From contig JAGVPB010000068.1 of NCBI GenBank assembly GCA_020052415.1, positions 54,299-118,298 on the forward strand: DNA of 64,000 bases, written 5' to 3'. A program made the position numbers and the translations under genes. The stretch comes from Bacteroidales bacterium (lineage in GTDB: Bacteria > Bacteroidota > Bacteroidia > Bacteroidales > JAADJA01). The notes under the pieces were generated by a model that worked only from the letters and a program-made list of their open reading frames with translations, did not search any database and had not been told where the DNA came from. This document shows, piece after piece, positions 1 to 10,400 of the stretch (the stretch's first letter is position 1; each line of letters begins with the position of its first letter).

Positions 1-406
1 CATAATAACCTATTTCCTGTTTTGAACAAAAGAAGGTTCTGACAAAAATAGAATAAGATTTTGGTAGTTAAACGAACCGCTTAATAAAAGGAAACTGAAA
101 AATTGAATAGTCTGATTTTCTCCTGCCGTACGCTCGCCCAATGTCATTAAGTTAAAAAGAATTTGTAAACTAATGCCGAGTCTGTCTCAAAAGTCTTTTT
201 TGAGTTACACAGTCATACTGAACCCGTCGAAGTATGATTGATTTTCGGCCCAATACACATTTCGACAGGCTCAATGTGACCCAGGTTCCTGACTTTTGAG
301 ACAGCCTCTATTTTCCGTAACATTATTTGATATCCAATAATAATAGCAGCCTTTCAGGCTTTATTAATCCCGAATGGATGCTATTATTTTAGAAAATGAT
401 TTGTAA
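1..406. other. Intergenic stretch with no gene
   Basis: I see no supportable reading frame here. The left part is AT-rich and featureless. The right part contains a 123-bp element with terminal inverted repeats (listed separately) and then about 100 bases leading to the stop codon of the minus-strand membrane protein gene. That gene reads toward this region, so its transcript should end here, but I see no convincing hairpin with a T-run. Confidence 0.6.
182..304. repeat. MITE-like element with 14-bp terminal inverted repeats
   Basis: Bases 182-195 (CTGTCTCAAAAGTC) are the exact reverse complement of bases 291-304. Inside lies a smaller hairpin, TCATACT at 213-219 against AGTATGA at 231-237. 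There is also a diverged inverted pair around GTCGAA (225-231) and TTCGAC (261-266). No protein is encoded. Size and symmetry fit a miniature inverted-repeat element or a structured intergenic repeat. No clear target-site duplication is visible, so transposition is inference only. Confidence 0.55.
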
Positions 407-1513
407 TTATTTAACCTTTTCCAAATCCATCCCGCATTTGGGGCATTTACTCTCAAAAGATGAAGTAATCTCAGGGTGCATGGGACAGGAGTAATTTCCT
501 ACAGGAATATTTTCAGCTGAACTTTTCATTGCAAAAAAGCGGAAAGACAAACCAACTGTTGCCTGTAATTCAGTGCCAACCTGTGTTTTCGTCACATATT
601 GATAAACCGGAATATCAATGAGTCCATAAACAGTAAATTTTCCCTGTGTAAAATTTAATTGCGGGGTTACAAATACTTTTGTAAATCCGGTTGCATCAAC
701 ATCATAATTGGGATAAGCGTATAAAAGTATATTATTGTTTAGTGTAATTTCATCAGTCCATTCGCGGCGAAGCTGAAGGGTAATCCCGAGCTTTTCGAAA
801 AAAGTTTTCCCGGCAAACAGCCCAACACTTGAAAAATCGCCCAGCCTTTCTCCCAGCGGATTCCATCCTTTTTTGATATACATGCCGGTAGCAAATATGC
901 GGAAATTACTTGCGGGGAATCTAACTGCATTGAACATATAAAAAATTATATCCTGGGCGCCGGAGGTAAGTTGAACTGCTTGCGGATTCGTAACATAAAA
1001 TGTCTGGCCTGAAAAAGGTTCGATATTCCCAGTAGAATCATTATAACTTCCCAGAGGAATTTTATAGCCTAAGCCAACCGTTATTTCAGCTCCGATTTTA
1101 TTTTTCTTTAAATTAAATACCTCATAGCGGGGAAAAATAATTAAATCTCCAATTCCTGATGTATTGTATGTTTTTGAAGGATCATTATTCAAACCTATCT
1201 CTTCCTTAAGGAAAAAATTTCCTGTTTCTATTGACATTGTAAGCTTTTCGGTTACACCATACGCCAGCCTGAAATACTGGTATGAGCTGTGGAAATTGTC
1301 GAAATACTTAAGTGTATCTGGTTTGTCCTCTGTATAAAAATTATTGGTATTGATATACTGGAAGTTTGTATTCAGTTCGATCTGCTTCGATGATAAAACT
1401 CCCTGCGAAGTGCCCCCGGCAATAGGGCTGCCGCTACCACCTGCACAACACTGGGCAAAAGCCTGGTTTGCTAAAAAAACCAAGCTGAAAAGCATTAAAA
1501 TGTAAACTTTCAT
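407..1513 (-). CDS. Outer-membrane beta-barrel-like protein with C-terminal heavy-metal-binding motif
   Basis: A predicted 368-aa exported protein. It begins with a signal peptide (MKVYILMLF... to AFA), and the mature part starts with a double Cys (C22, C23) and a Gly/Ser-rich stretch. The body has the alternating aromatic and polar pattern of an outer-membrane beta barrel, with no inner-membrane helices. The last 28 residues (341-368) hold Y-x-C-P-M-H-P followed by C-P-K-C-G-M, the heavy-metal-binding motif also found on metal efflux adaptors and copper ATPases. The reading frame extends upstream to a TTG at 1573, but ATG at 1513 puts the signal peptide at the N-terminus and is preferred. 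A role in sensing, binding or exporting a soft metal is inferred from the tail alone. The substrate is unknown. Confidence 0.75.
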   Translation of the reverse strand: MKVYILMLFSLVFLANQAFAQCCAGGSGSPIAGGTSQGVLSSKQIELNTNFQYINTNNFYTEDKPDTLKYFDNFHSSYQYFRLAYGVTEKLTMSIETGNFFLKEEIGLNNDPSKTYNTSGIGDLIIFPRYEVFNLKKNKIGAEITVGLGYKIPLGSYNDSTGNIEPFSGQTFYVTNPQAVQLTSGAQDIIFYMFNAVRFPASNFRIFATGMYIKKGWNPLGERLGDFSSVGLFAGKTFFEKLGITLQLRREWTDEITLNNNILLYAYPNYDVDATGFTKVFVTPQLNFTQGKFTVYGLIDIPVYQYVTKTQVGTELQATVGLSFRFFAMKSSAENIPVGNYSCPMHPEITSSFESKCPKCGMDLEKVK

Positions 1514-1607
1514 GAAGATGTCAGTTTTAAATTGACTCCAATCAACCGGATTAATAAATGACAGATTGGTCAATCGGTATTGATTATGAAAATTTTTGCT
1601 TTAAATG

Positions 1608-2378
1608 TCAGTGTACGACGGCAATTTTAATCATTTTGGTTTGAATGCCATCACTGAATTTAATAAAGTAAATCCCGGAATTAAATGAAGCAAAGTTTAG
1701 CTCTATGTTGTGTTCTCCATTAGCAAGATTACCGGAGAATAAACTCTTTATCATTTTGCCATCCGGATTTATCAGATCAATTTTAATATCGGAAGCTTTT
1801 TCAACCTTGCAGGTTAATACGGATGATCCATTCGCCGGATTAGGCAAAAGGGCAAGTGCCTCAGAACTATTTCCGGGTTCTTGTAACCCAGTAGTGGGTA
1901 AAGCAGAGTTGATGGCCTCCTGCAGCAAGGTAGCATTGACCGAATTATTCGAATTATATAATACCTGATGATCCGTCCCAGCCACAACAACGATCTTTGG
2001 CATCCCAGGTGTTCCATAATCGGTCATACTGATTGCCGAATTTGAAAAAAGAGTTGCATTTACAATGTTATATCCGCTTGCCCAACTGTTCAATGAAACA
2101 CAATTGGTGTTCGCATAATCATCGCATAGGTACATGAAGACAGTGTTCGGGTAGTTTGCCTGGTAGCTTTCAACCACATTATAGGTTGTAAGAGTAGGTC
2201 CAACACATGATCCGCAAGGCATGACCCAACACAATACAATCACTTTGCCTGCGTCGAGTTCTGCAAAAAGATCATGTGAATTTCCTTTACAATCATTGCA
2301 TGTAAAGTTCGTTGCCGGTTGTGAAATACCTGCGAATGCTACGAATGACAGTAAAATTGAGAGAAGTTCTTTTTTCAT
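1608..2378 (-). CDS. Secreted thioredoxin-like protein with T9SS sorting domain
   Basis: A 256-aa protein with signal peptide MKKELLSILLSFVAFAGISQ. Residues about 25-165 resemble a thioredoxin/redoxin fold with a C-G-S-C active-site motif at C55-C58, preceded by a further Cys pair (TCNDC). The last 75 residues are a type A T9SS sorting domain: LLPNPANG, then paired strands, then GIYFIKF and a basic end. Such proteins are thought to act as disulfide or redox proteins outside the cell or on its surface. The ATG at 2378 is chosen over the upstream TTG at 2429 because it starts the signal peptide and sits 19 nt below a good promoter motif. The redox partner is unknown. Confidence 0.82.
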   Translation of the reverse strand: MKKELLSILLSFVAFAGISQPATNFTCNDCKGNSHDLFAELDAGKVIVLCWVMPCGSCVGPTLTTYNVVESYQANYPNTVFMYLCDDYANTNCVSLNSWASGYNIVNATLFSNSAISMTDYGTPGMPKIVVVAGTDHQVLYNSNNSVNATLLQEAINSALPTTGLQEPGNSSEALALLPNPANGSSVLTCKVEKASDIKIDLINPDGKMIKSLFSGNLANGEHNIELNFASFNSGIYFIKFSDGIQTKMIKIAVVH

Positions 2379-2397
2379 TTTAATTTGTATTAAAAAG

Positions 2398-2430
2398 CAA
2401 AAATATAAAATATATATGTAATAATACAAA
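2398..2430 (-). promoter_or_regulatory. Predicted Bacteroidota promoter for the thioredoxin-like gene
   Basis: On the minus strand TTTG (2430-2427) is followed after 21 nt by TATTTTTG (2405-2398), matching the TTG / TAnnTTTG consensus of the Bacteroidota primary sigma factor. The ATG lies 19 nt further on. Found by eye in AT-rich DNA, so chance matches are possible. Confidence 0.5.
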
Positions 2431-2546
2431 TATATAAAATATTTGTTACAGGATTTTAATCCGGACAGGCATGAAGGTATGAATTATTCTAAATATAAAG
2501 TTGATTTTTAATCACCTTTTCAATTGTATGTATTCACCGGTGTAAA

Positions 2547-4481
2547 TCATATCAGCTTCTCAAGATTATTATGAAGCTCTTCCCACAATTTCATTTCTTT
2601 TTCCAAATCCAGTTTCAAATTGTCATATTGTTTTGAGAGATCGAAATAGTTGGTCTCTTTGGTGTAGCTTTTAGGATTGCTGAGGAGTTCATCGAGCTTT
2701 TTCATTTCGGTTTCGATCAGTCCTATCTTTTCCTCTGTCCTGGTAATTTGTGAATTCAGTTTTCTCTGATCTTTTTCCAGCTGTTTTTTCTTTTCCCAAA
2801 CGATCTTATTATCCGACAAACTGATTTCTTTGGCTTTATCTTCTTTTTTGGCGAACTCAAGTTGTTTCAGGTTTTCAAACTTCCGGTGTTCCAGAAAATC
2901 ATAAATATCGCCGATATGTTCTTTTATTTGCTGATCCCGGAATTCATATACTTTGTTTGTCAAACCCTGAAGAAAATCCCGGTCGTGAGAAACAATAATC
3001 AGGGTTCCGTCGAATTGAATCAGGGCATTCTTCAGGATATCTTTCGATTGCATGTCTAGATGATTAGTCGGCTCATCAAGAATTAGAAGGTTGGATGGGG
3101 TAAGAAGCAACTTTGCCAGTGAAAGCCTGGACTTTTCACCACCGGAAAGTACTTTCACCTTTTTATCAATGGTTTCACCGCTGAAAAGGAATGAGCCAAG
3201 GATGGTCCTGATCCTTTTGCGAATATCTCCAACAGCGATTTCATCTATTGTTTCAAAAACCGTTTTTTCAGGATCGAGGTAGTCACCCTGGTTTTGAGCG
3301 AAATAGCCCAATTTTATATTATGGCCGTATTTAAGTATTCCTGTATGTTCAAGTTCACCCACGATTACCCGTGAGAGTGTCGTTTTTCCCTCGCCATTTC
3401 TACCAACAAAGGCCACACGATCACCGTTTATAATCGCAAAACTGAGTTTATTCAGAACTTGTATGTCACCATAGTTTTTTGACAGGTTAATTGCTTCAAG
3501 CACAACTTTTCCTGAATGTGGTGCAGGCGGAAACCGAAAGTGTATTGCTGATTTATCAATTTCGTCAAACTCGATTTCTTCAATCTTTTCAAGCATTTTA
3601 ATCCTTGACTGAACCTGTTTGGCTTTGGTGCTTTTGTATCTGAATCTTTCAATGAACCTTTCGATCTGAACAATTTGTTTCTGCTGGTTATTATATGCTG
3701 CAAACTGCTGATCGAGCCGTTCTTCACGCATTTTAACATAATCCGAATAGCTTGCTTTGTAATCATAAATTTGTCCGAGAGAAATTTCAACCGTTCTTTT
3801 TGTTACATTATCAAGGAACGCCCTGTCGTGAGAAACCAGTACCACGGCACCCGGATAGCCGTTTAAATATTCTTCCAACCATTGAATGGATTCAATGTCG
3901 AGGTGGTTGGTAGGCTCGTCCAGTAGGATGACATCCGGCTTACTAAGAAGGATTTTGGCCAGTTCAACACGCATTTGCCAGCCGCTGCTGAATTCGGAAA
4001 CCGGTCGTTGAAAATCGGTACGCCTGAAACCAAGTCCGGTTAAAACTTTTTCAGTATCTCCTTCCATTGATTGCCCGCCGATAATATGAAATCGCTCGTT
4101 GGCCTCTGTGAGATGATGAATTAAACGATGATATTCCTTTGAGTGATAATCGCTCCGTTCTGAAATTTCTTTTGTAAGATGATGGATTTTTTCTTCAAGT
4201 TTTAATGTTTCGGCAAAAGCAGTCAGGGCTTCATCGAAAATGGATTTACGGCTGTTGGTCTCCATCTCCTGCTGTAAAAATCCGATGGTAGTGTCGGATG
4301 GAACTACGATTTCTCCTTCCTGTGGCTTCAGGTATCCGATAATGATATTTAACAGGGTCGTTTTCCCTGAACCGTTTTTCCCGACCAATCCAATCCTGTC
4401 ACGGTCGTTAATGAGAAAAGATGCATTGCTGAACAGGTCGGTTCCGGTAAAGTGAATTGACAGATTGTTGATTGAAATCAT
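2547..4481 (-). CDS. ABC-F family ATPase
   Basis: A 644-aa protein with two ATP-binding cassettes and no transmembrane segments, the hallmark of the ABC-F class that acts on ribosomes rather than membranes. Cassette 1 has Walker A at 34-41 (GKNGSGKT), an ABC signature SSGWQMRVELAK and Walker B with DEPTNHLD. A basic interdomain linker (RFIERFRYKSTKAKQ) follows. Cassette 2 has Walker A GRNGEGKT, signature LSGGEKSRLSLAK and another DEPTNHLD. About 90 C-terminal residues are charged and coiled-coil-like, as in Uup/YheS-type members. ATG at 4481 sits 25 nt below a TACTTTTG motif. The likely role is translation factor or ribosome protection; the subclass cannot be settled by eye. Confidence 0.93.
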   Translation of the reverse strand: MISINNLSIHFTGTDLFSNASFLINDRDRIGLVGKNGSGKTTLLNIIIGYLKPQEGEIVVPSDTTIGFLQQEMETNSRKSIFDEALTAFAETLKLEEKIHHLTKEISERSDYHSKEYHRLIHHLTEANERFHIIGGQSMEGDTEKVLTGLGFRRTDFQRPVSEFSSGWQMRVELAKILLSKPDVILLDEPTNHLDIESIQWLEEYLNGYPGAVVLVSHDRAFLDNVTKRTVEISLGQIYDYKASYSDYVKMREERLDQQFAAYNNQQKQIVQIERFIERFRYKSTKAKQVQSRIKMLEKIEEIEFDEIDKSAIHFRFPPAPHSGKVVLEAINLSKNYGDIQVLNKLSFAIINGDRVAFVGRNGEGKTTLSRVIVGELEHTGILKYGHNIKLGYFAQNQGDYLDPEKTVFETIDEIAVGDIRKRIRTILGSFLFSGETIDKKVKVLSGGEKSRLSLAKLLLTPSNLLILDEPTNHLDMQSKDILKNALIQFDGTLIIVSHDRDFLQGLTNKVYEFRDQQIKEHIGDIYDFLEHRKFENLKQLEFAKKEDKAKEISLSDNKIVWEKKKQLEKDQRKLNSQITRTEEKIGLIETEMKKLDELLSNPKSYTKETNYFDLSKQYDNLKLDLEKEMKLWEELHNNLEKLI

Positions 4482-4506
4482 TTATGAATCCTCCTATAGG
4501 CAGGCG

Positions 4507-4514
4507 CAAAAGTA
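4507..4514 (-). promoter_or_regulatory. Predicted -7 element (TACTTTTG) for the ABC-F gene
   Basis: On the minus strand TACTTTTG fits TAnnTTTG and ends 25 nt before the ATG at 4481. No TTG is seen at the -33 position, so support is partial. Confidence 0.35.
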
Positions 4515-4584
4515 TGAAAAGTTGTATTGCTGCTGGTTTTCAGCTTTCAACTTTCCGAAAATGATTGATTCCATCAATTCAGGA

Positions 4585-7251
4585 TCATTCAATGATGATC
4601 TTCTTTATAAAAGCGCCAAATTGTGTTTCAAGCCTGAGGAAATAAATTCCGGACAGGTAATGTGACAGATCCAACTCATATTTATCATCCATAATAATTT
4701 CAGTATATGTTGTCAATCCGGAGGCGCCTATTAATTCAAGATTAAGAATTATAGATGGTGAATGTATGAAAAGCCTGTTTCTGACCGGATTCGGGAAGAT
4801 ATTTAATTCGCTAACAACTTGTTCCATAACCGAAGTTATCACAACGGTTTCCATATTTGATGGTTCCGACTCGCCGAAATAATAGACAGCCGTGACATAA
4901 TATTCATAGGTTCCGCCAAACTCAACGGTATCGGAATAACTTAGTTCACTGATCAGAACTGAATTTACCTTATTCCCGTTCCTGTACAGGTTATATCCGT
5001 CTGCTAAAGCGCAGCCTGAAGGCATTTGCCAGGAAGTATAAACCAAATTATTGACGATATTATCAATATTAAAGTCAGCGGGTTGTGAATCTGCCGGCCA
5101 CGGAATATTCAAAAGGAACAAATCGGAAGGAGGTGATTGCAGTCCTGCATACCAGGCTGCAACATAACATTCATAAGATCCGGGTCCCGCAATTGTACAA
5201 CAATTGTCAGTTGTCACAATATTATAATCATTAATATAAACACTAAAACTGTCAACGATAGATGGATTAGAAACCTGCCAGCACAATTCGGCTATTTCGC
5301 AATCAATCGTATAGGAAAGATTCGATGGTGGTTCAAGGGTTTCATCAGCAACTGTGAGTGTAACTCCGATAACAGGTGATCCGACATCAGGATAAGTTGT
5401 CATAAGTATTTGGGCTTCATAAATGCCCGGTATCATTTCTGTAGCATCAAAATTCACAGTCATCACTTCTGATCCGCCGGGCTCAAGGGTTCCTGAAGCA
5501 GGACTAACGGAAATCCATGTCTGGGCATCGGTCAGTTCAAGGCCCCAAATCCATTCATTCTGGACGAGTCCGCCAAGAGTCCATTTTCCCAAAACCAGGT
5601 TTGGGTAGGTATATAATCCGCCTGCAAAATTGTATAATGTTCCGGAAAGTTTTATAGCAATATCAAGTGTAAATCCCGTTTCAGCGCCTGAAGGTAAAAG
5701 CATTTGAATGATCTCATTCTTTGAATCTCCTACCTGCGCATATCCCCAGAGAAAAGGGCCGCCAAGAGTTGCACCATCATAAGCGAGACCGTAGTATTCT
5801 CCGCCGGCAGGCCCTACATTAAAACTCCCAAGGTTAGCGCCTGCTTTATCAAATTTTACAACCGGCGTACTCCAGTTATTGGCGTAAAAGACATCATCAT
5901 TTTCATTGTAGGCAATGGCACGGCAATCGGTTGGTGCTGTAAAAGAACTGATCAGTAACTGGTTCGCAAAATCCATTTCATAAACCGTTGACAGACCGGC
6001 GCCACCATAAAAATAAGTACCGTCGAAAGCAAGGTCTCTTATAGCTGAGGTACCGGCGATTGCAAAAGTTCCAAGATATGTTCCGTCAATCCCATATTTA
6101 TAAAAGCCTGCACCGTTCCATTTCGTGGTATATATGAATTCACCGTCTGTTTCTATACCGGCTTCTCCGCCGCCAACACCTACCGGATATTGAAACTGAA
6201 GATCCATAAAATCCTTCGGCTTGTCTGATAATATTTGTAAAGATGCCGACCAATCCAGGGGGCCATTGCCGGGATTTTCAATATTTATAATTTTTTCACC
6301 TATGGAGTCGGGTAATAAAATAATGGATACCGTTGAAGGGCTGATCAAAATCTGTGGCTGAGTCAATGCAAAGTCAGCAGTTGCCAATAAATCTTCAACA
6401 ATTGTTACACTTGAAGAGATGATATTATATCCTGTTTTATTGCAGGTTACTGTATAATCGCCTTCTAGAATATCTTCGATAAGATAGGTACCATCGTTAC
6501 CGGTTGAAATTGAATAATTGTACATTCCCGAAACAGTAATTAAAGCTCCTTCTACTGGACCGCCTCCGTTTACTTCACTCACCGATCCTCCGAGGGCTCC
6601 AAAAACAGCTTCACCGATGATTACATTATAATCCTCAGCTTCACCATAAGTATAGGCCTGACAAGGATCTGAACAGGAAGCTGACCAGTTGGTGCGTGCT
6701 CTCATAATGTGCTGACCGCCGGGAGCATTTACAGGAACAGGAACTGAAACAGTATATAATGTTCCACTATTTTGCATAACATAATCCGTCAAAATCTTTT
6801 CATCAGAGGTCAATTCAAGATCATCGTTATAATCTACCCAAATTGTTGCGTATTGGTTTCCATAACCAGTACTCATTTCAAAATCATAAGTAAGTCCCGG
6901 AACCAGGAAAGCCGGGCCCAAATCAAAATACTGACTCCAGCCTGTTCCATTCAGGTTTTCACATCCCGAACCAAAATTTTCAATCTCGCCAACTGCAAAA
7001 TCAGTAAATCCGTCTCCCTCTGAGCATCCGGTTGAATATTGCGGAGTACATAAATCTAATGTCTGTTTTTCATTTGAATTCATATAAATGTCAGAAATGG
7101 AAATTTCCGGCCTCTTTTCTTTTTGATCCGTTATTTGTTTGATGGTTAAAGATCTGCTATTATGATTCATCCGGATATTCTGTGCCACCGAACCAATTGA
7201 CATCAGTATGGAATCAATGAAGATGATCAATATTAATATTTTATATTTCAT
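4585..7251 (-). CDS. Large T9SS cargo protein: GEVED, regulatory-like, propeller-like, Fn3 domains
   Basis: An 888-aa secreted protein starting MKYKILILIIFI (signal peptide). In order: a GEVED domain (about 67-212, ending GEAEDYNVIIGE); a carboxypeptidase-regulatory-like domain (about 215-300); a BACON-like strand segment; a propeller-like region (about 357-563) with the GGGEAGIE signature and YTTKWNGAGFYKY; a second BACON-like segment; two Fn3-like domains; and a type A T9SS sorting domain (about 815-888, LNIFPNPVRNRLFIHSP...). From about residue 215 onward it is a paralogue of the C-terminal parts of the next two genes. The upstream TTG at 7272 is ignored because ATG at 7251 begins the signal peptide. 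No catalytic motif was recognised; an adhesin or glycan-binding role is inference. Confidence 0.85.
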   Translation of the reverse strand: MKYKILILIIFIDSILMSIGSVAQNIRMNHNSRSLTIKQITDQKEKRPEISISDIYMNSNEKQTLDLCTPQYSTGCSEGDGFTDFAVGEIENFGSGCENLNGTGWSQYFDLGPAFLVPGLTYDFEMSTGYGNQYATIWVDYNDDLELTSDEKILTDYVMQNSGTLYTVSVPVPVNAPGGQHIMRARTNWSASCSDPCQAYTYGEAEDYNVIIGEAVFGALGGSVSEVNGGGPVEGALITVSGMYNYSISTGNDGTYLIEDILEGDYTVTCNKTGYNIISSSVTIVEDLLATADFALTQPQILISPSTVSIILLPDSIGEKIINIENPGNGPLDWSASLQILSDKPKDFMDLQFQYPVGVGGGEAGIETDGEFIYTTKWNGAGFYKYGIDGTYLGTFAIAGTSAIRDLAFDGTYFYGGAGLSTVYEMDFANQLLISSFTAPTDCRAIAYNENDDVFYANNWSTPVVKFDKAGANLGSFNVGPAGGEYYGLAYDGATLGGPFLWGYAQVGDSKNEIIQMLLPSGAETGFTLDIAIKLSGTLYNFAGGLYTYPNLVLGKWTLGGLVQNEWIWGLELTDAQTWISVSPASGTLEPGGSEVMTVNFDATEMIPGIYEAQILMTTYPDVGSPVIGVTLTVADETLEPPSNLSYTIDCEIAELCWQVSNPSIVDSFSVYINDYNIVTTDNCCTIAGPGSYECYVAAWYAGLQSPPSDLFLLNIPWPADSQPADFNIDNIVNNLVYTSWQMPSGCALADGYNLYRNGNKVNSVLISELSYSDTVEFGGTYEYYVTAVYYFGESEPSNMETVVITSVMEQVVSELNIFPNPVRNRLFIHSPSIILNLELIGASGLTTYTEIIMDDKYELDLSHYLSGIYFLRLETQFGAFIKKIIIE

Positions 7252-7340
7252 TGTGAATAATTTTAAAATCAAAGGGGTAAATTTACAATAAGGTATCGGA
7301 TTGAAAAGATAATATTATAGTTTGTGTTGATAAAAAGCAA

Positions 7341-7365
7341 AGAGGCAACCTGTGGGATCGCCTCT
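7341..7365 (-). terminator. Possible rho-independent terminator
   Basis: AGAGGC at 7341-7346 pairs with GCCTCT at 7360-7365. On the minus strand the hairpin is followed within a few bases by a TTTTT run (7332-7336). It lies just beyond the stop of the 1710-aa gene and would end its transcript before the 888-aa gene. Confidence 0.5.
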
Positions 7366-7403
7366 CTGATATTTTCATCCGTCAAATGACGAATCAAATA
7401 ATG

Positions 7404-10400
7404 TTAATTTACAGTGATTTTCCTTAAGATTACACCCTCACCGGTTTCAACCTTAACGAAATAAATACCACATTCATACTGAGCAACATTGATCTCAAAC
7501 TGCAAAGCATTAACTTCTTTGTCAAGAATCAACTGGCCCGAGTTGTTATAAACATGAATGTTCTCTATTTCGGATGACGATTTAACAGTGATCTTATCGG
7601 ATGCAGGATTCGGGAAGATTTCAAATCCTTCAGCATTTAATACATCAATTCCCGTAATAAGGACATAAGCCGGAGCAGACGGATCAGATTCACCAAAGTA
7701 GTAAACCGCGGTCACATAATACTCATAGAATCCCGGAACAAGCAACTCATCTACATAATTCAAACCGGTCACCAGTGCAGTATTAATTTGTTCGCTATCT
7801 CTGAAAATATTATAACCGTCAGGAGCGAGACATGCATCAGGAGCCTCCCATGTAAGGGTAACATCATTTTCATTTGGAACATTAGCTGACGCTTCTAAGG
7901 CTACTGCTTCAAGATCAGCCGGTACAGGAACTGTAATAGTTTCAGTTGCGGTCGGTTGCGATTCCTCACCGGCATAAACGGCAGTTATATAGTAGCCATA
8001 TTCAACTTCAGGGTCAACCATTTCATCGGTATATGTCAAGACCGTGGTGTTTCCCAGGAGTACCGCATCGCGGTAAACATTCCAGCTATCCGGTGTTCCG
8101 CCGGAAGGCATTTCCCAGGTCAGAACTACATCGGTGCATTCATAATCAGCGTTCAGGTTGATGGCAGGAATAAGGCCGGCCACATGAAGTTCAACATCTA
8201 CAACAGGTGATCCGACATTCGGATTTGTGCTGAAGTGAATTTCTCCATAATAATAACCCGGCAGTAAATCCATAGCATCGAAATGTAGGGTCATGTCCTC
8301 ATTGGTACCTCCTGCAAGTGTTCCTGAAGTAGGCTCAATGGTCAACCAAACAGGGCCGGATTCGCAAAGCTCGAGTCCCCATATATCAACATTCTGAGAT
8401 GTTCCCAGCAAGGTATAGAATCCCGGGACAAGGGCATCAGTGATGGCAAGACCGCCTGCAATACCGGTTCCAACACCTGCAATACTTCCAACATCAACAT
8501 GAACACCGGTTTCAACACCCGAAGGAAGCTGAATCTGTACCAGTTCGTTAAGGGTTGTTCCTGTTTGGGCATAACCCCATAAATACGGCGATCCGGAGCT
8601 CATATTGTCATAATCAAAACCATAATAATCCATACCAACCGGCCCTACCGGGAAACTACCAAGATTGGCACCTGCTGAGTTAAACTTTGTGATGTCCTCA
8701 CTCCAGTTATTGGCATAGAATACATCCTCGTCAGGATTGTAGGCAATAGCTCTCACTGCTACAGGTGCATTGAAAGAACTCACTACAGTCTGAGTGGTGA
8801 AATCCATTTCAAATACTTGATTTGCAGCTGCTCCGCCATAGAAATAAGTACCATCATAAGCAAGGTCTCTTATAGCACTCGCGCTTCCGCAGGTGAAAGG
8901 CCCGATATATGTACCGTTCAATTCGTATTTATAAAATTCTGCACCATTCCATTTGGTAGTATAGATATAATTACCGTCGCATTCTATCCCTGCTTCACCA
9001 CCGCCAATACCAACCGGCCAGTCGAATTGCAGATCAAATAAAGCATCCGAACCACCTTCTCCGATGACAACAACACCTGCACTCCAGTCTAATGGCCCAT
9101 TACCGGGATTACTGATATTTACATAATCATCCATTGCCTGGTTGGGCTCGAGTGTAACAGCAACAGCCAACGGATTAACAACCATCTGCGGCTCGGTTAA
9201 CTGGAAGTCCTGTGTGGTTGTTTGGTCTTCAACAATGGTAACTGTCGCAGAAGCCGGATTATAGCCTTCTTTAAAGCAGCTTACATTCCATGTTCCTGTC
9301 AGAACATCTTCAATTAAATAGGTTCCATCAACCAGTGTAACTGTAGAAACAAGTCCACCTACAGTAATATCAGCACCGGCAACAGGACTTCCGGATCCTG
9401 CTTCCGTTACGGTTCCGGTAAGTGTACCATAGGTAAATACCGGATATCCAAACCAGGCCATGACACAGGCAACGGCAATATTAAAACCGGGGCCACCGTT
9501 CATTCCGGTAATTTCAAATGAGGCTCCAACTGTTTTATAGGTACCGGCATCATAAGCCACCCCGCAATAGTACCCGGCTGAAGTATTTTGCATCACATTA
9601 ATGGCCGGAGGAATAGCTTCAAGGTGGTCAATCCAGTTGTTTTCTCCCGAATAATTCCAGATATTTCCACTCCAGTAGCTTCCAATACCATCCACCTGCG
9701 AAAGGTCTGCTGAACCATCCGCAATACCATTTAAGCTGAAATAAGAATGCAAGCTTGTCCACGTGTCATAAGCCCAGGTGTCACCGCCTTCCATATAAAT
9801 ATTGCGGTTATCGTAAGTGTTTATCCATGTAGTGATCAAAGTTGCATCAGATTCGAGAAGAACATAATTATTGGCAAAAATACCCAGCAACAGGAATAAA
9901 GACTGAACCTCTTCATTAAGCGGGTTCTCAGTAAGGCTTGTTTCATAAACGACCAATCCATCCGGGAAAAAATCCTGAATGACATCAGCGAGAGCTTGTC
10001 CCATTGGAGTTGGATCGAGGTCGCAAACATAAATAATCCCTGCGAGATCGGTAAGTGAAAAATCCTGTACCACAGTAGCTTCAGGTCCGATAATAACACC
10101 AGGAGCGGTTTGGCTGGCATATCCCACACAGTTTACTTTTACGTCATAACTACCGGCTTCAACTATAATTTCATAAACACCATCGGGACCGGTTATATCC
10201 TGGAAAGTAGTTCCTACAAGTTTAACCGTAGCATTAGGAATAGGGAGTCCTGTTGTAACACTGGTGATGGTTCCCGTTACAATTCCATACAAACATGGCA
10301 TTGTAATATCAATGTTTGGAACAGTTATTCCTTCCGGTACAACCACTCCCGGTACTGTTTGAGTTTCATAACCGTAGAGTGTGGCTTCCACATCATAAGT

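Noticed and set aside
407..1573. Longer TTG-initiated versions of several genes (starts at 1573, 2429, 7272, 42410, 50851)
   Set aside because: Each would bury a clear signal peptide behind an N-terminal extension. An ATG at the signal peptide fits better in every case.
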